From Kocuria turfanensis (lineage in GTDB: Bacteria; Actinomycetota; Actinomycetes; Actinomycetales; Micrococcaceae): a DNA stretch of 64,000 nucleotides. Positions 32,199 to 39,801 of this stretch are shown here, in pieces. How positions within the stretch are numbered: the first letter of the stretch is position 1; each line of letters begins with the position of its first letter. Both the position numbers and the translations under genes were made by a program. Below the pieces are notes generated by a model, which made no database searches, was not told where the DNA came from, and was given only the letters and a program-made list of their open reading frames with translations. The stretch lies in assembly GCF_001580365.1 (NCBI RefSeq), contig NZ_CP014481.1, positions 34,057 to 98,056 of the forward strand, written 5' to 3'.

Positions 32199-32527
32199 AC
32201 AGCACAGATTGCATAGACGCGGCATACGAGGACACGGCATCGACGGACGCCCATAGGCAGAGTGGGACGAATAGTTGCACTAGATGCGAGAACTCCCCTC
32301 TGACCGTTGTCCGATAATTGCCGTTATGTAAAGTCATTAGGACAAACTGTCCGAAACTCGGTGTCCGTGACCGACCGGAACCTGCACAGTGGCACCCCGG
32401 ACCTCGCCCCTCCCCACGGGCAAGTCAGACCAACGTCACCTGATTGCGCGGCAGTTCCGCACTGGGGGCGTTCCCCATCATTACGCATGATGCGTGAACA
32501 ATGGAGGGACAACCACGAGGAGAGCCT
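32199..32527. other. Intergenic region with structured repeat copy A and a palindrome
   Basis: No gene. Copy A of a structured repeat (see 32306-32362) and the 13-bp palindrome ACGCATGATGCGT at 32483-32495 are visible. The palindrome lies 33 bases before the next ATG and could be an operator. Confidence 0.5.
32306..32362. repeat. Structured repeat, copy A (res-like)
   Basis: It begins TGTCCGATAATT, continues with ATGTAAAG, then a stem GGACA-AAC-TGTCC, then TCGGTGTCC. A diverged copy with the same order of elements is at 33288-33347, beyond the gene between them. The first 12 bases match the half-site consensus that I recall for Tn3-family resolvases (TGTCYGATAATT). Confidence 0.6.
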
Positions 32528-33214
32528 ATGACTGACACCCCCGACGAACGGGACGCGGGCAACACACCCGGAGAGGCGGAAGCGACACCCCCCAAAATCC
32601 GACGCAAGTATCCGGCCACCGGAATGAAGATGAGCCGCGTTCGCGAAATCCAAAAGCTCATCAAGGATGGGCGCGAGCACGAAGTGCCCCCCAAAGAGCT
32701 TCACGAGGCACAAGAAGGTGCTCGTCAACTACGGGAAAGCATGAATCAGCTGGGCGAAAGACTGGCCCCGGATCTGTCTCATCTGCAGGATGCAGCACGC
32801 AGGATCACCGATCGGAACCTCAACCTGTCCCAAGGGAACGCCTCGTCATGGCTGGAGCCCGAGAAGATCGAGCTCCTCGCGCACCAGCGCCCGCCTGCCA
32901 TCGAGCCTCCTGACCTGGATGGGATTGCCGAAAGCATGGCAGAGGCTCAAGCCGAGAAGAACGCGCAGGTGAAACGCGCCCAGGACACCGCGGACGAGAC
33001 GAACAACCTATTGATCGAGCTGACTGCGCTGATGGCCAGCGTGGAGACCAGCAATCGCAACACGGAGCGCGTCACGGTCGAGATCAAGGCCCATCGAGAG
33101 CAGGCAGCGGCCCAGCAGGCTAAGCAAGACAGGATCAACGTGCTTTTGGCCGTGACAGCCGTCTTGGTCGCTGCGGCGTCCCTTGTCGTTTCGATAGTCA
33201 CTGGCGCCAGCTAG
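32528..33214 (+). CDS. Tail-anchored coiled-coil protein of unknown function
   Basis: 228 aa from an ATG with GAGGAGAG six bases upstream. The N-terminus is acidic and disordered, followed by a basic patch (PPKIRRKYPATGMKMSRVRE). Long helices follow, rich in Gln, Glu and Ala, with coiled-coil character up to residue 200 (TSNRNTERVTVEIKAHREQA). The protein ends in one membrane helix, VLLAVTAVLVAAASLVVSIV. No signal peptide is present, so the bulk is cytoplasmic. The gene stands alone, and its A/T content is higher than that of its neighbours. Structured repeats on both sides suggest it arrived as a cassette. Confidence 0.7.
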   Translation: MTDTPDERDAGNTPGEAEATPPKIRRKYPATGMKMSRVREIQKLIKDGREHEVPPKELHEAQEGARQLRESMNQLGERLAPDLSHLQDAARRITDRNLNLSQGNASSWLEPEKIELLAHQRPPAIEPPDLDGIAESMAEAQAEKNAQVKRAQDTADETNNLLIELTALMASVETSNRNTERVTVEIKAHREQAAAQQAKQDRINVLLAVTAVLVAAASLVVSIVTGAS

Positions 33215-33287
33215 TAGGACAACGTCACTGCTCACCCCGGTGGCCAGGCACGAGTCGCAACCCTTACCGCAATGCCGTTCTCGCAGA

Positions 33288-33347
33288 TGTCCGCTAACCG
33301 GGCCATATGTAAAGCGGAAGGGACCTATCTGGTCCCACAATCGGTGT
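33288..33347. repeat. Structured repeat, copy B (res-like)
   Basis: TGTCCGCTAA, ATGTAAAG, a perfect stem GGGACC-TATCT-GGTCCC, then TCGGTGTCC, in the same order and spacing as copy A about 980 bp away. Stem bases differ from copy A but pairing is kept in both. Confidence 0.6.
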
Positions 33348-33371
33348 CCATGGTTCCATCAACCGCCGGGG

Positions 33372-36317
33372 TCATTCGGCGATGACGGGAGGGATCGGCG
33401 TGAGCGGGAACTGGTGGTCTTGTCCGCCGCTGAGCTCAGCGGAGTCACCGGCCACGTTGATGTGCACCGGTGGCGCGCTGCTGGGCTGGAGGTGGATATG
33501 GAGAGTATCCGTGGAGAGAGTGACGTTGATGCGGTGGCCCCGATACAGCACCTGGAAGCCCACTTGTCGCAGATGCTCGGGCAGTCGAGGGGTGAAGGCC
33601 AGGGCGCCAGCCTCGATGTGCAGGCCGGCGAAGGCACGTACGACGATATCGAGCGTGCCGGACATGGCGCCCAGGTGGACGCCTTCGCGGGTGGTTCCGC
33701 CTTGGGTGTCGTCCAGGTCGGCGAGTAAGGCTTGGCGGAAGACGGTCCAGGCGCGGGTGGTGTCGATCTGGGCGAGTACCGAGGTGTGGACCACTCGGCT
33801 CAGCGTGGATCCGTGGGCGGTACGGGTCAGGTAGTACTCCACGGTGCGCCGCAGGTTGTCCTGGTCGAAGGCGTAGCCGAGCCGTTCCAGTGCCTGGGTG
33901 GTCCCACCGGGGCCCAGCAGGTGGATGAGCATCAGCACGTCGGCTTGTTTGGCGAGTTTGTAGCGGTTGGTGCTGTCGTTCTCGGCTTCGAGGATGAGGT
34001 CGAGGCGTTCGATGTTGCCGTATCGGGCGCTGTAGCCGGCCCAGTCCAGTTCCCGGAGGTCCTCGTAGCCGGCGAACTGACTGATGATTCCCTGGTCGTG
34101 GAAGGGCACGTCCAGGCGGCGGGCCAGGTGGTCCCAGCGGGCGATTTCTTCGGCGGTGATGCGCAGCCGGTCGTTGAGGTGCTGGGCCGGGTGGCCGGCC
34201 AGTTCGGTGAGCACGGCGGTCGTCCGGTCGCACAGCCAGGAGGTCATCACGTTGGTGTAGGCGTTGTCGCGGAGTCCGGCGCCGGGGTCGTCGGGGGGTC
34301 CGTCGTGGTATTCGTCCGGGCCCATCACGTGGTCGATGTGGAAGCGGTCCGCCTCCGGGTCGTAGGTGGCCATGGAAGCGAACAGGCGGGTGACCTCGAT
34401 GATCAGCTCGGCCCCGCGGGAGGCCAGCCAGGCGCGGTCGCCGGTGGCCTGGTAGTGCTGCCAGGCGTTGTAGGCCACGGCCAGCCCGACGTGGCGTTGC
34501 CGGTAGGAGCGGTCGGGCACCCAGCGGTGGGAGCGTCGGTTGTAGAGCTGGCGGGGAGTCTCCTCCCGTCCGTCGCTGCCGCTCTGCCAGGGGAACATGG
34601 CCCCGTTCAGGCCCGCGGCGCGGGCTGCAGCGCGCGCCGCGTCGAGCCGGTGCCACCGGTAGTCCAGCAGGGCTTCGGTGACCTCGGGGACGCGCAGCCC
34701 CAGGACGGGGAAGACGAACAGCTCGTCCCAAAAGACGTGTCCGCGGTAGCCCTCGCCGTGCAGTCCCCGGGCCGGGACCCCGGCGTCGAGGGCGGTGGTG
34801 TGCTCGGAGATGGTTTGCAGCAGGTGGAACATGTGCAGGTTGAGCACCAGTTGGGATTGCCGGTCGGCGTCGAAGGTGATGGCGAATCGGTCCCACAGGC
34901 CCCGCCATGCCCCCGCATGCGGCTCCAGTAAAGCGGTGAAGTCGGCATGGTGGCGGGTGAGTTCGTTCATCACCGCGGTGGTCGGTGAGGAGATCGCCCG
35001 GTCGCGGGAGGTGGCCACGGCTGCGGTCTTGAGGACGGTGACCGGTTGTCCGTCGATGAGTTCCAGGTCGTGCTGGCGCCAGTGGCGTCCACCCACAGCG
35101 GTCCCCGGATGGGCTAGGCCCACGGCGCCGTCAATGGTGGTGCGCACAGCCAGGGCCAGGCGAATCTGGCTCTGGGTGGTCTGGACCTGGCAGAAGGTGG
35201 TGTCCGGGTCCGGTTCGGTGAACACGGGTGCGGTGAGGTGCTCTCCGCCGGTGCCGATGTAGTCGTGGACGTTGGTGTTGGTCACTCCGGCGTCGATGCC
35301 GCTCCGGAGACTGACCGACCCGCTGAAGCCTTGGGCGGTCACGGTGGTTTCCAGGGCGGCCAGGTGGGGGGCGTGCATCGACACCAGACGCCGTTGCACC
35401 ACGGACAGGCATTGCCCCTCGAGCCCGCGGAGGGTCAGGGATCGGGTCAGCACACCATGACGCAGATCCAGCTCACGCCGTTCGGTGGTGGTGGCCAGTT
35501 GCCCGGTGGACCACCATGGGCCTTCCCCGATCCGTAGGTCCAGCGGCAACCAGTTGGGGGTGTTCACCAGGTGCTCTTCCTCGAGCTGCTGCCCGTGGAT
35601 GATGCCGGTGGTCCGGTTGTAGGTCCCGGCCAGATAGGTGCCGGGATAGTGGATGCCGTCGTCGCGGCGCTCCGGGTGCGCCCCACGGGTGGCCATGTAG
35701 CCGTTGCCCAGGGTGGTTAGGGCCTCCCGGTGGCCTTCGTGGGCGGGGTCGAAACCGTGGTAGACCATCCGCCATGGGTCGGTGCGTGAGGCGCCCAGGT
35801 CCAGCTCGGAGACCTCGCCCAGGACCAGGTCTGCTCCGGCGCCCTCCAGGGCCTCCCGCACACCGGTGCGGTCGATGCCGACCACCAAGCCGAAGCCGCC
35901 CGCGCGGGCGGCTCGGACGCCGGCCACGGTGTCTTCGACCACCGCGACCTCCTGGGGGGAGACCCCGAGGCGGCGGGCCGCCTCCCAGTACAGGCTCGGG
36001 TCCGGCGGGTCGGGCAGGTGATGGTCGGTAGCGCTCTGCCCGTCGACGATCACGTCGAACCTAGCGTGCACCCCCGCTTCACAGAGCGCGGCTTGGGCGT
36101 CGGCCCGGGGCGTGATCAGGCCGATGGGAACGCCTCCGACGCGCAACCGCTCGAGCAGGGCGATCGTGCCCGGGTAGGCGCGCACCCCCACCCGGGCCAA
36201 GGCTGTTGGGGTGAGGACCTCGTCCAGGGTAAACAGCACCGCCTCATAGGGCAGGGCGGGACCAGGTCCTGCGGAAGGGTGTCGGTTCTCGAGGTTGCCG
36301 GGACCAAAGGCGGTCAT
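33372..36317 (-). CDS. GH65 phosphorylase fused to a degenerate HAD domain
   Basis: 981 aa. Residues 23-175 resemble a beta-phosphoglucomutase-type HAD phosphatase, but the DxD nucleophile motif reads FTLDEVLT, so the first Asp is Thr30. The cap domain is missing and the motif III Lys is not seen, although VEDTVAGVRAARAGGFGLVV is intact. Residues 185-960 are a glycoside hydrolase family 65 disaccharide phosphorylase: LGNGYMATRG, HVFWDELFVFPVLGLRVPE, GAMFPWQSGSDGRE, the general-acid Glu region HVMGPDEYHDG with DNAYTNVM, and GGTTREGVHLGAMSGTLD. Trehalose, maltose or kojibiose phosphorolysis is likely; the substrate is not decidable by eye. Confidence 0.9.
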   Translation of the reverse strand: MTAFGPGNLENRHPSAGPGPALPYEAVLFTLDEVLTPTALARVGVRAYPGTIALLERLRVGGVPIGLITPRADAQAALCEAGVHARFDVIVDGQSATDHHLPDPPDPSLYWEAARRLGVSPQEVAVVEDTVAGVRAARAGGFGLVVGIDRTGVREALEGAGADLVLGEVSELDLGASRTDPWRMVYHGFDPAHEGHREALTTLGNGYMATRGAHPERRDDGIHYPGTYLAGTYNRTTGIIHGQQLEEEHLVNTPNWLPLDLRIGEGPWWSTGQLATTTERRELDLRHGVLTRSLTLRGLEGQCLSVVQRRLVSMHAPHLAALETTVTAQGFSGSVSLRSGIDAGVTNTNVHDYIGTGGEHLTAPVFTEPDPDTTFCQVQTTQSQIRLALAVRTTIDGAVGLAHPGTAVGGRHWRQHDLELIDGQPVTVLKTAAVATSRDRAISSPTTAVMNELTRHHADFTALLEPHAGAWRGLWDRFAITFDADRQSQLVLNLHMFHLLQTISEHTTALDAGVPARGLHGEGYRGHVFWDELFVFPVLGLRVPEVTEALLDYRWHRLDAARAAARAAGLNGAMFPWQSGSDGREETPRQLYNRRSHRWVPDRSYRQRHVGLAVAYNAWQHYQATGDRAWLASRGAELIIEVTRLFASMATYDPEADRFHIDHVMGPDEYHDGPPDDPGAGLRDNAYTNVMTSWLCDRTTAVLTELAGHPAQHLNDRLRITAEEIARWDHLARRLDVPFHDQGIISQFAGYEDLRELDWAGYSARYGNIERLDLILEAENDSTNRYKLAKQADVLMLIHLLGPGGTTQALERLGYAFDQDNLRRTVEYYLTRTAHGSTLSRVVHTSVLAQIDTTRAWTVFRQALLADLDDTQGGTTREGVHLGAMSGTLDIVVRAFAGLHIEAGALAFTPRLPEHLRQVGFQVLYRGHRINVTLSTDTLHIHLQPSSAPPVHINVAGDSAELSGGQDHQFPLTPIPPVIAE

Positions 36318-36460
36318 CTCAGATCAACCCCTCCACCACATCCTCCGGACGATCCGGGCACCGGACGGAGATTGAGGCGAGTTCCGGCTCGTTCATCGGC
36401 TTCTTCCTTCCTGGCAGCCAAACATAATGGTCTCGCCTCAACCGGGCCGGCTGTCGTGGC

Positions 36461-37330
36461 TTACAGCAACGGTTCGGTGGCGTTGCCACCGTCGGTGGTG
36501 CGCAGCACGGTTCCGTCAGCCACGAGCAGGGCCTCGGCCGTGCCGTCCTCGGTGATGCTGGCCCCCAGGGCGGTGATCTCCCCGACCGGCTGGTCGCTGG
36601 CGGTCCAGGTCTTCCCGGCATCCGTGCTGGTGAGCAGGCGTCCGTCGATCCCGGCCCCAACGATGGTGGTGTCGTCGGCCCAGGCCACCAGGGACATCAG
36701 CTGTGGGGTGTCCAGGGTCTCCCAGGTGGCGCCGTCGTCGTCGGAGCGCAGGACCCCGTCCTCAGTGGTGGCCAAGATCGTCCCTGTGCTCGGGGCGATC
36801 GCCAGGGCGGCCGGGGCGGAAGGGATCTCGAGGGTGTCCCAGTCGCGGCCGTCGGAGCTGGCGCGCAGTTGGCCATCGAAGCCGATCACCCCATTCGGGC
36901 CGGCGGCCAGGGCGTGGAAGTCCGATTCCCCGCCCCTCGAGAGCACCTGCCAGGTCTCGCCCTGATCGGTGGATTCGATCAGTCCGACCGGCTCGGGCAG
37001 ATCGGTGCCGGTGCCGGGGTGACCCGAGGCCAGATAGCGGCCCTCGGGCGTGACGGTGAAGCCCATCAGGTCCACGACCGGACCCACCTGGATCAGTTCC
37101 CCGTCCTGCAGGCGAAACAGACCCTCGTGGGTGGCCAGCAGGATCGCCCCTGCCCCCGCCTCTGTCCCGGTGTCGCGGGTGATGGCGTGCACGTGGGTGA
37201 TCGCCGTGCCGGCGCTGCTCGCTCCGGCCGGTGCCGGGGTCTCCGCAGGGGAGGAGCACGCCGCCAGGGCGCCGGTGCTGAACAGGCCGATCCCGCCGAC
37301 GAGCAGGGTTCTACGGGTCAGGGGGTTCAT
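36461..37330 (-). CDS. BNR/sialidase-like propeller lipoprotein
   Basis: 289 aa with AAAGGAT before the ATG. The signal region has twin arginines (LTRRTLL) and a lipobox (GALAACSSP), so the protein may be Tat-exported and lipid-anchored. Repeated units GLIESTDQGETWQVL, QLRASSDGRDWDTLEI, GVLRSDDDGATWETLD and LLTSTDAGKTWTAS carry the Asp-box SxDxGxTW of BNR propellers. It matches the F510_1955-type propeller proteins that I know from copper/arsenic clusters of Gram-positive bacteria. It is divergent from the two-component system at 37.5 kb. No catalytic residues are evident; metal binding or sensing outside the cell is inferred. Confidence 0.8.
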   Translation of the reverse strand: MNPLTRRTLLVGGIGLFSTGALAACSSPAETPAPAGASSAGTAITHVHAITRDTGTEAGAGAILLATHEGLFRLQDGELIQVGPVVDLMGFTVTPEGRYLASGHPGTGTDLPEPVGLIESTDQGETWQVLSRGGESDFHALAAGPNGVIGFDGQLRASSDGRDWDTLEIPSAPAALAIAPSTGTILATTEDGVLRSDDDGATWETLDTPQLMSLVAWADDTTIVGAGIDGRLLTSTDAGKTWTASDQPVGEITALGASITEDGTAEALLVADGTVLRTTDGGNATEPLL

Positions 37331-37488
37331 GGATCCTTTCCGCCTCGCACCACGCTGCGAGGACCATCCACCATTGTCGATCGGCCGGGAAGGGCCCCGC
37401 GGCGTTTTCCTTAAAGGTTTGACGAAGATTCCTCCCCCACCCGGCCTACGGCGCGAATGCGGTTCGGGCCGAGAGGGACACTGAAGTC

Positions 37489-38190
37489 ATGAATCCTGGC
37501 ATCGATGCGGCGGCCGGGCGGGTGCTAGTGGTCGACGACGAGAAGCCCCTGGCCCAGATGGTCGCCACCTACCTGACCCGCGCCGGCTACGACGCCGCCG
37601 CTGTTCACACCGGCCCCGACGCTGTAGAGGCCGCCCGCGCCCAGGCCCCTGAGGTGGTGGTGCTGGATCTGGGGTTGCCGGGGTTGGACGGGATCGAGGT
37701 CTGCCGGAGACTGCGGGCTTTCTCCGAGTGCTACGTGCTGATGCTCACCGCCCGCGGGGATGAGGAGGACAAGCTGGCCGGATTGGCGGCCGGGGCTGAT
37801 GACTACATCACTAAGCCCTTCAGTGTGCGCGAGCTCGTTGCCCGGGTCCAGGCGGTGTTGCGCCGGCCTCGGACCACGGTCGTGCCGCCGCAGCCGGCCC
37901 GGGTGTTCGGGGAGCTAACCGTGGACCTCACCGCCCACGAGGCCCGCGTGGGCGGGAGCCCGGTGGGGTTGACCCGCACCGAGTTCGACCTGCTGGCCGC
38001 TCTGACGGCCCGCCCGCACCAGGCGCTGTCCCGCCGCCAGCTCATCGACACCGTGTGGGACCCGGCCTGGGTGGGTGATGAGCGGCTGGTGGATGTGCAC
38101 ATCGGGCACCTGCGCCGAAAACTCAGTGATGACCAGGGCGCCTACATCGATACCGTGCGCGGGGTCGGCTACCGGATGGTGACCCGATGA
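37489..38190 (+). CDS. OmpR-family response regulator
   Basis: 233 aa. The receiver domain (12-125) has the acidic pair in VLVVDDEKP, phospho-acceptor Asp60 (VVVLDLGLPG), the conserved Thr in LMLTARGDE and Lys in YITKPFS. A winged-helix effector domain follows (VFGELTVDLTAHEARVGG, LTRTEFDLLAALTARPHQAL, DVHIGHLRRKL, VRGVGYRM). Its stop overlaps the sensor-kinase start by four bases (ATGA). By location next to copper genes it probably controls envelope copper stress, but the signal is not shown by the sequence. Confidence 0.93.
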   Translation: MNPGIDAAAGRVLVVDDEKPLAQMVATYLTRAGYDAAAVHTGPDAVEAARAQAPEVVVLDLGLPGLDGIEVCRRLRAFSECYVLMLTARGDEEDKLAGLAAGADDYITKPFSVRELVARVQAVLRRPRTTVVPPQPARVFGELTVDLTAHEARVGGSPVGLTRTEFDLLAALTARPHQALSRRQLIDTVWDPAWVGDERLVDVHIGHLRRKLSDDQGAYIDTVRGVGYRMVTR

Positions 38191-39323
38191 GCCCCCGGTA
38201 CGAACGCGGCCTGGCCTCCCGCTTCCTGGCCGCCCAGTTGCTGGTGGTCGCCGCCAGCCTGGCTGCGGCGGTGGTGGTGGCTTCGGTGGCGGGTCCGCCG
38301 ATCTTCCACGAGCACCTGATCATGGCCGGGCATGCGGAGAACTCCCCGGAACTGCTGCATGTGGAGCAGGCCTACCGCGACACCAACCTCATCACCCTCG
38401 GGGTGGCCCTGGGGACCGCCCTGGTCTGTGCGCTGGTGGTCAGCGCCTGGTGCTCCCGTCGCCTCCGGGCCCCGTTGGAACGGCTCACCGAGGCAGCCCA
38501 GGGCATGGCCCGCGGCCGCTACGACACCCGGGTCCCGGCCATGGGTGCTGGTGCTGAGGTGGACGCTCTGGCCTCCTCGTTCAACACCATGGCCGCCCGG
38601 CTCGAGCGCACCGAGGACACCCGCCGGCGGATGCTCTCGGACCTGGCGCACGAGATGCGCACCCCGCTCTCGGTGCTGGCTGTCTATCTCGAAGCCCTCC
38701 AGGACGGGGTCACCCGCTGGGACGAGGCCACCGGTGAGCTCATGAGTGACCAGTTGGGCCGGTTGACGCGGCTGGTCGAGGACATCAACGACGTCTCCCG
38801 CGCCGAAGAGGGACGGATCGATTTGAACCGCGACGAGGAGAAGGCGGGCGAGCTGATCCGCAGCGCCGTCGAAGCCCACCGGGAGGCCTACGCGGCCAAG
38901 GGCGTGAGCTTGGTGCTCGATGCCCAGGACCACACCGCCGGGACCGTCGAGGTGGACCGGCAGCGCATGGGCCAGGTGCTGGGCAACCTGCTCACCAACG
39001 CTTTGCGCCACACCCCACCCGGCGGGACCGTGAGCGTACGCGCCACCGCCCACGGCCCCCACCGCCTCGCCCTGGTCGTGGCAGACACCGGCGACGGCAT
39101 TCCGGGCGAGCACCTTCCCCAGGTGTTCGAACGCTTCTACCGCGGGGACACCGCCCGCGACCGCGACCACGGCGGCTCCGGGATCGGACTGACCATCTCC
39201 AAAGCCCTGGTCGAGGCCCACGGCGGGACCTTGACCGCCACCTCTCCCGGCCCCGGTCAGGGGGCGATCTTCACCGTGGAGTTGCCCCGACACAGCTCAC
39301 GGCCGGCCAGGACCAGCGCATGA
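38187..39323 (+). CDS. Sensor histidine kinase
   Basis: 378 aa. Two membrane helices (about 12-36 and 66-88) enclose a short extracytoplasmic loop of about 30 residues containing several His and one Met (HEHLIMAGHAENSPELLH), a possible metal-binding site. HAMP, then the H box LAHEMRTPLSVL, N box QVLGNLLTNALRHTPPG, and ATP lid DTGDGIPGEHL with GGSGIGLTISK complete the kinase. It is paired with the response regulator directly upstream. A second, similar pair is encoded at 48.4-50.3 kb. Confidence 0.93.
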   Translation: MSPRYERGLASRFLAAQLLVVAASLAAAVVVASVAGPPIFHEHLIMAGHAENSPELLHVEQAYRDTNLITLGVALGTALVCALVVSAWCSRRLRAPLERLTEAAQGMARGRYDTRVPAMGAGAEVDALASSFNTMAARLERTEDTRRRMLSDLAHEMRTPLSVLAVYLEALQDGVTRWDEATGELMSDQLGRLTRLVEDINDVSRAEEGRIDLNRDEEKAGELIRSAVEAHREAYAAKGVSLVLDAQDHTAGTVEVDRQRMGQVLGNLLTNALRHTPPGGTVSVRATAHGPHRLALVVADTGDGIPGEHLPQVFERFYRGDTARDRDHGGSGIGLTISKALVEAHGGTLTATSPGPGQGAIFTVELPRHSSRPARTSA

Positions 39324-39340
39324 CCACACCCCCTTGCGTT

Positions 39341-39357
39341 ATACCCCTAGGGGGTAT
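39341..39357. promoter_or_regulatory. CsoR-type copper operator
   Basis: The palindrome ATACCCCTAGGGGGTAT is 64 bases before the copper-chaperone ATG. It matches the known CsoR site type (AT-flanked C/G runs). The csoR gene at 56247 is the likely source of the repressor. Two related sites are at 52210-52230 and 52245-52260. Confidence 0.8.
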
Positions 39358-39420
39358 ATACCTGAGGTGAGTGCAGGCAGTTCCTGTCTCTGCCGCACGA
39401 TCCGATCGAAGGAGCAACAG

Positions 39421-39747
39421 ATGACTTCCGAGACGCGCATCCCGCTGCCGATGGCCTCCACCGGCTGCGCCTGCTGTGCCCCGGCCCCCGGCCAGACCGC
39501 TCCCACCGTTGAGACGGCCCCCTCGGCCGGGACCTCCACGGTCTACCGGGTGGAGGGCATGACGTGTGGCCACTGCGTGAAAAACGTCACCGAGGAGCTC
39601 ACCGCCCTGGACGGGGTGAGCGATGTGCACATCGACCTGGTCGCCGGTGGGGCCTCCACCGTCACCGTCACCGCCGACCGGCCGCTGTCCGCGGAAGCGG
39701 TCCGCGCGGCCGTGGAGGACGCCGGCTACACCCTCGTCACTGACTGA
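39421..39747 (+). CDS. copZ: CopZ-like copper chaperone with Cys-rich N-terminus
   Basis: 108 aa with AAGGAG before the ATG. An N-terminal extension carries a CACC cluster (STGCACCAPAPG). A heavy-metal-associated domain follows, with MTCGHC as the Cu(I) site (YRVEGMTCGHCVKNVTEELT) and the ending AVRAAVEDAGYTLV. It would carry Cu(I) to the ATPase encoded next. A CsoR-type operator lies in its promoter. The extra Cys cluster could provide a second metal site. Confidence 0.93.
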   Translation: MTSETRIPLPMASTGCACCAPAPGQTAPTVETAPSAGTSTVYRVEGMTCGHCVKNVTEELTALDGVSDVHIDLVAGGASTVTVTADRPLSAEAVRAAVEDAGYTLVTD

Positions 39748-39801
39748 CGAGCCCCGATCATCATCTCGGCCCCCTAGGGGCCTGCGCGGAAGGAGCACAT
39801 C

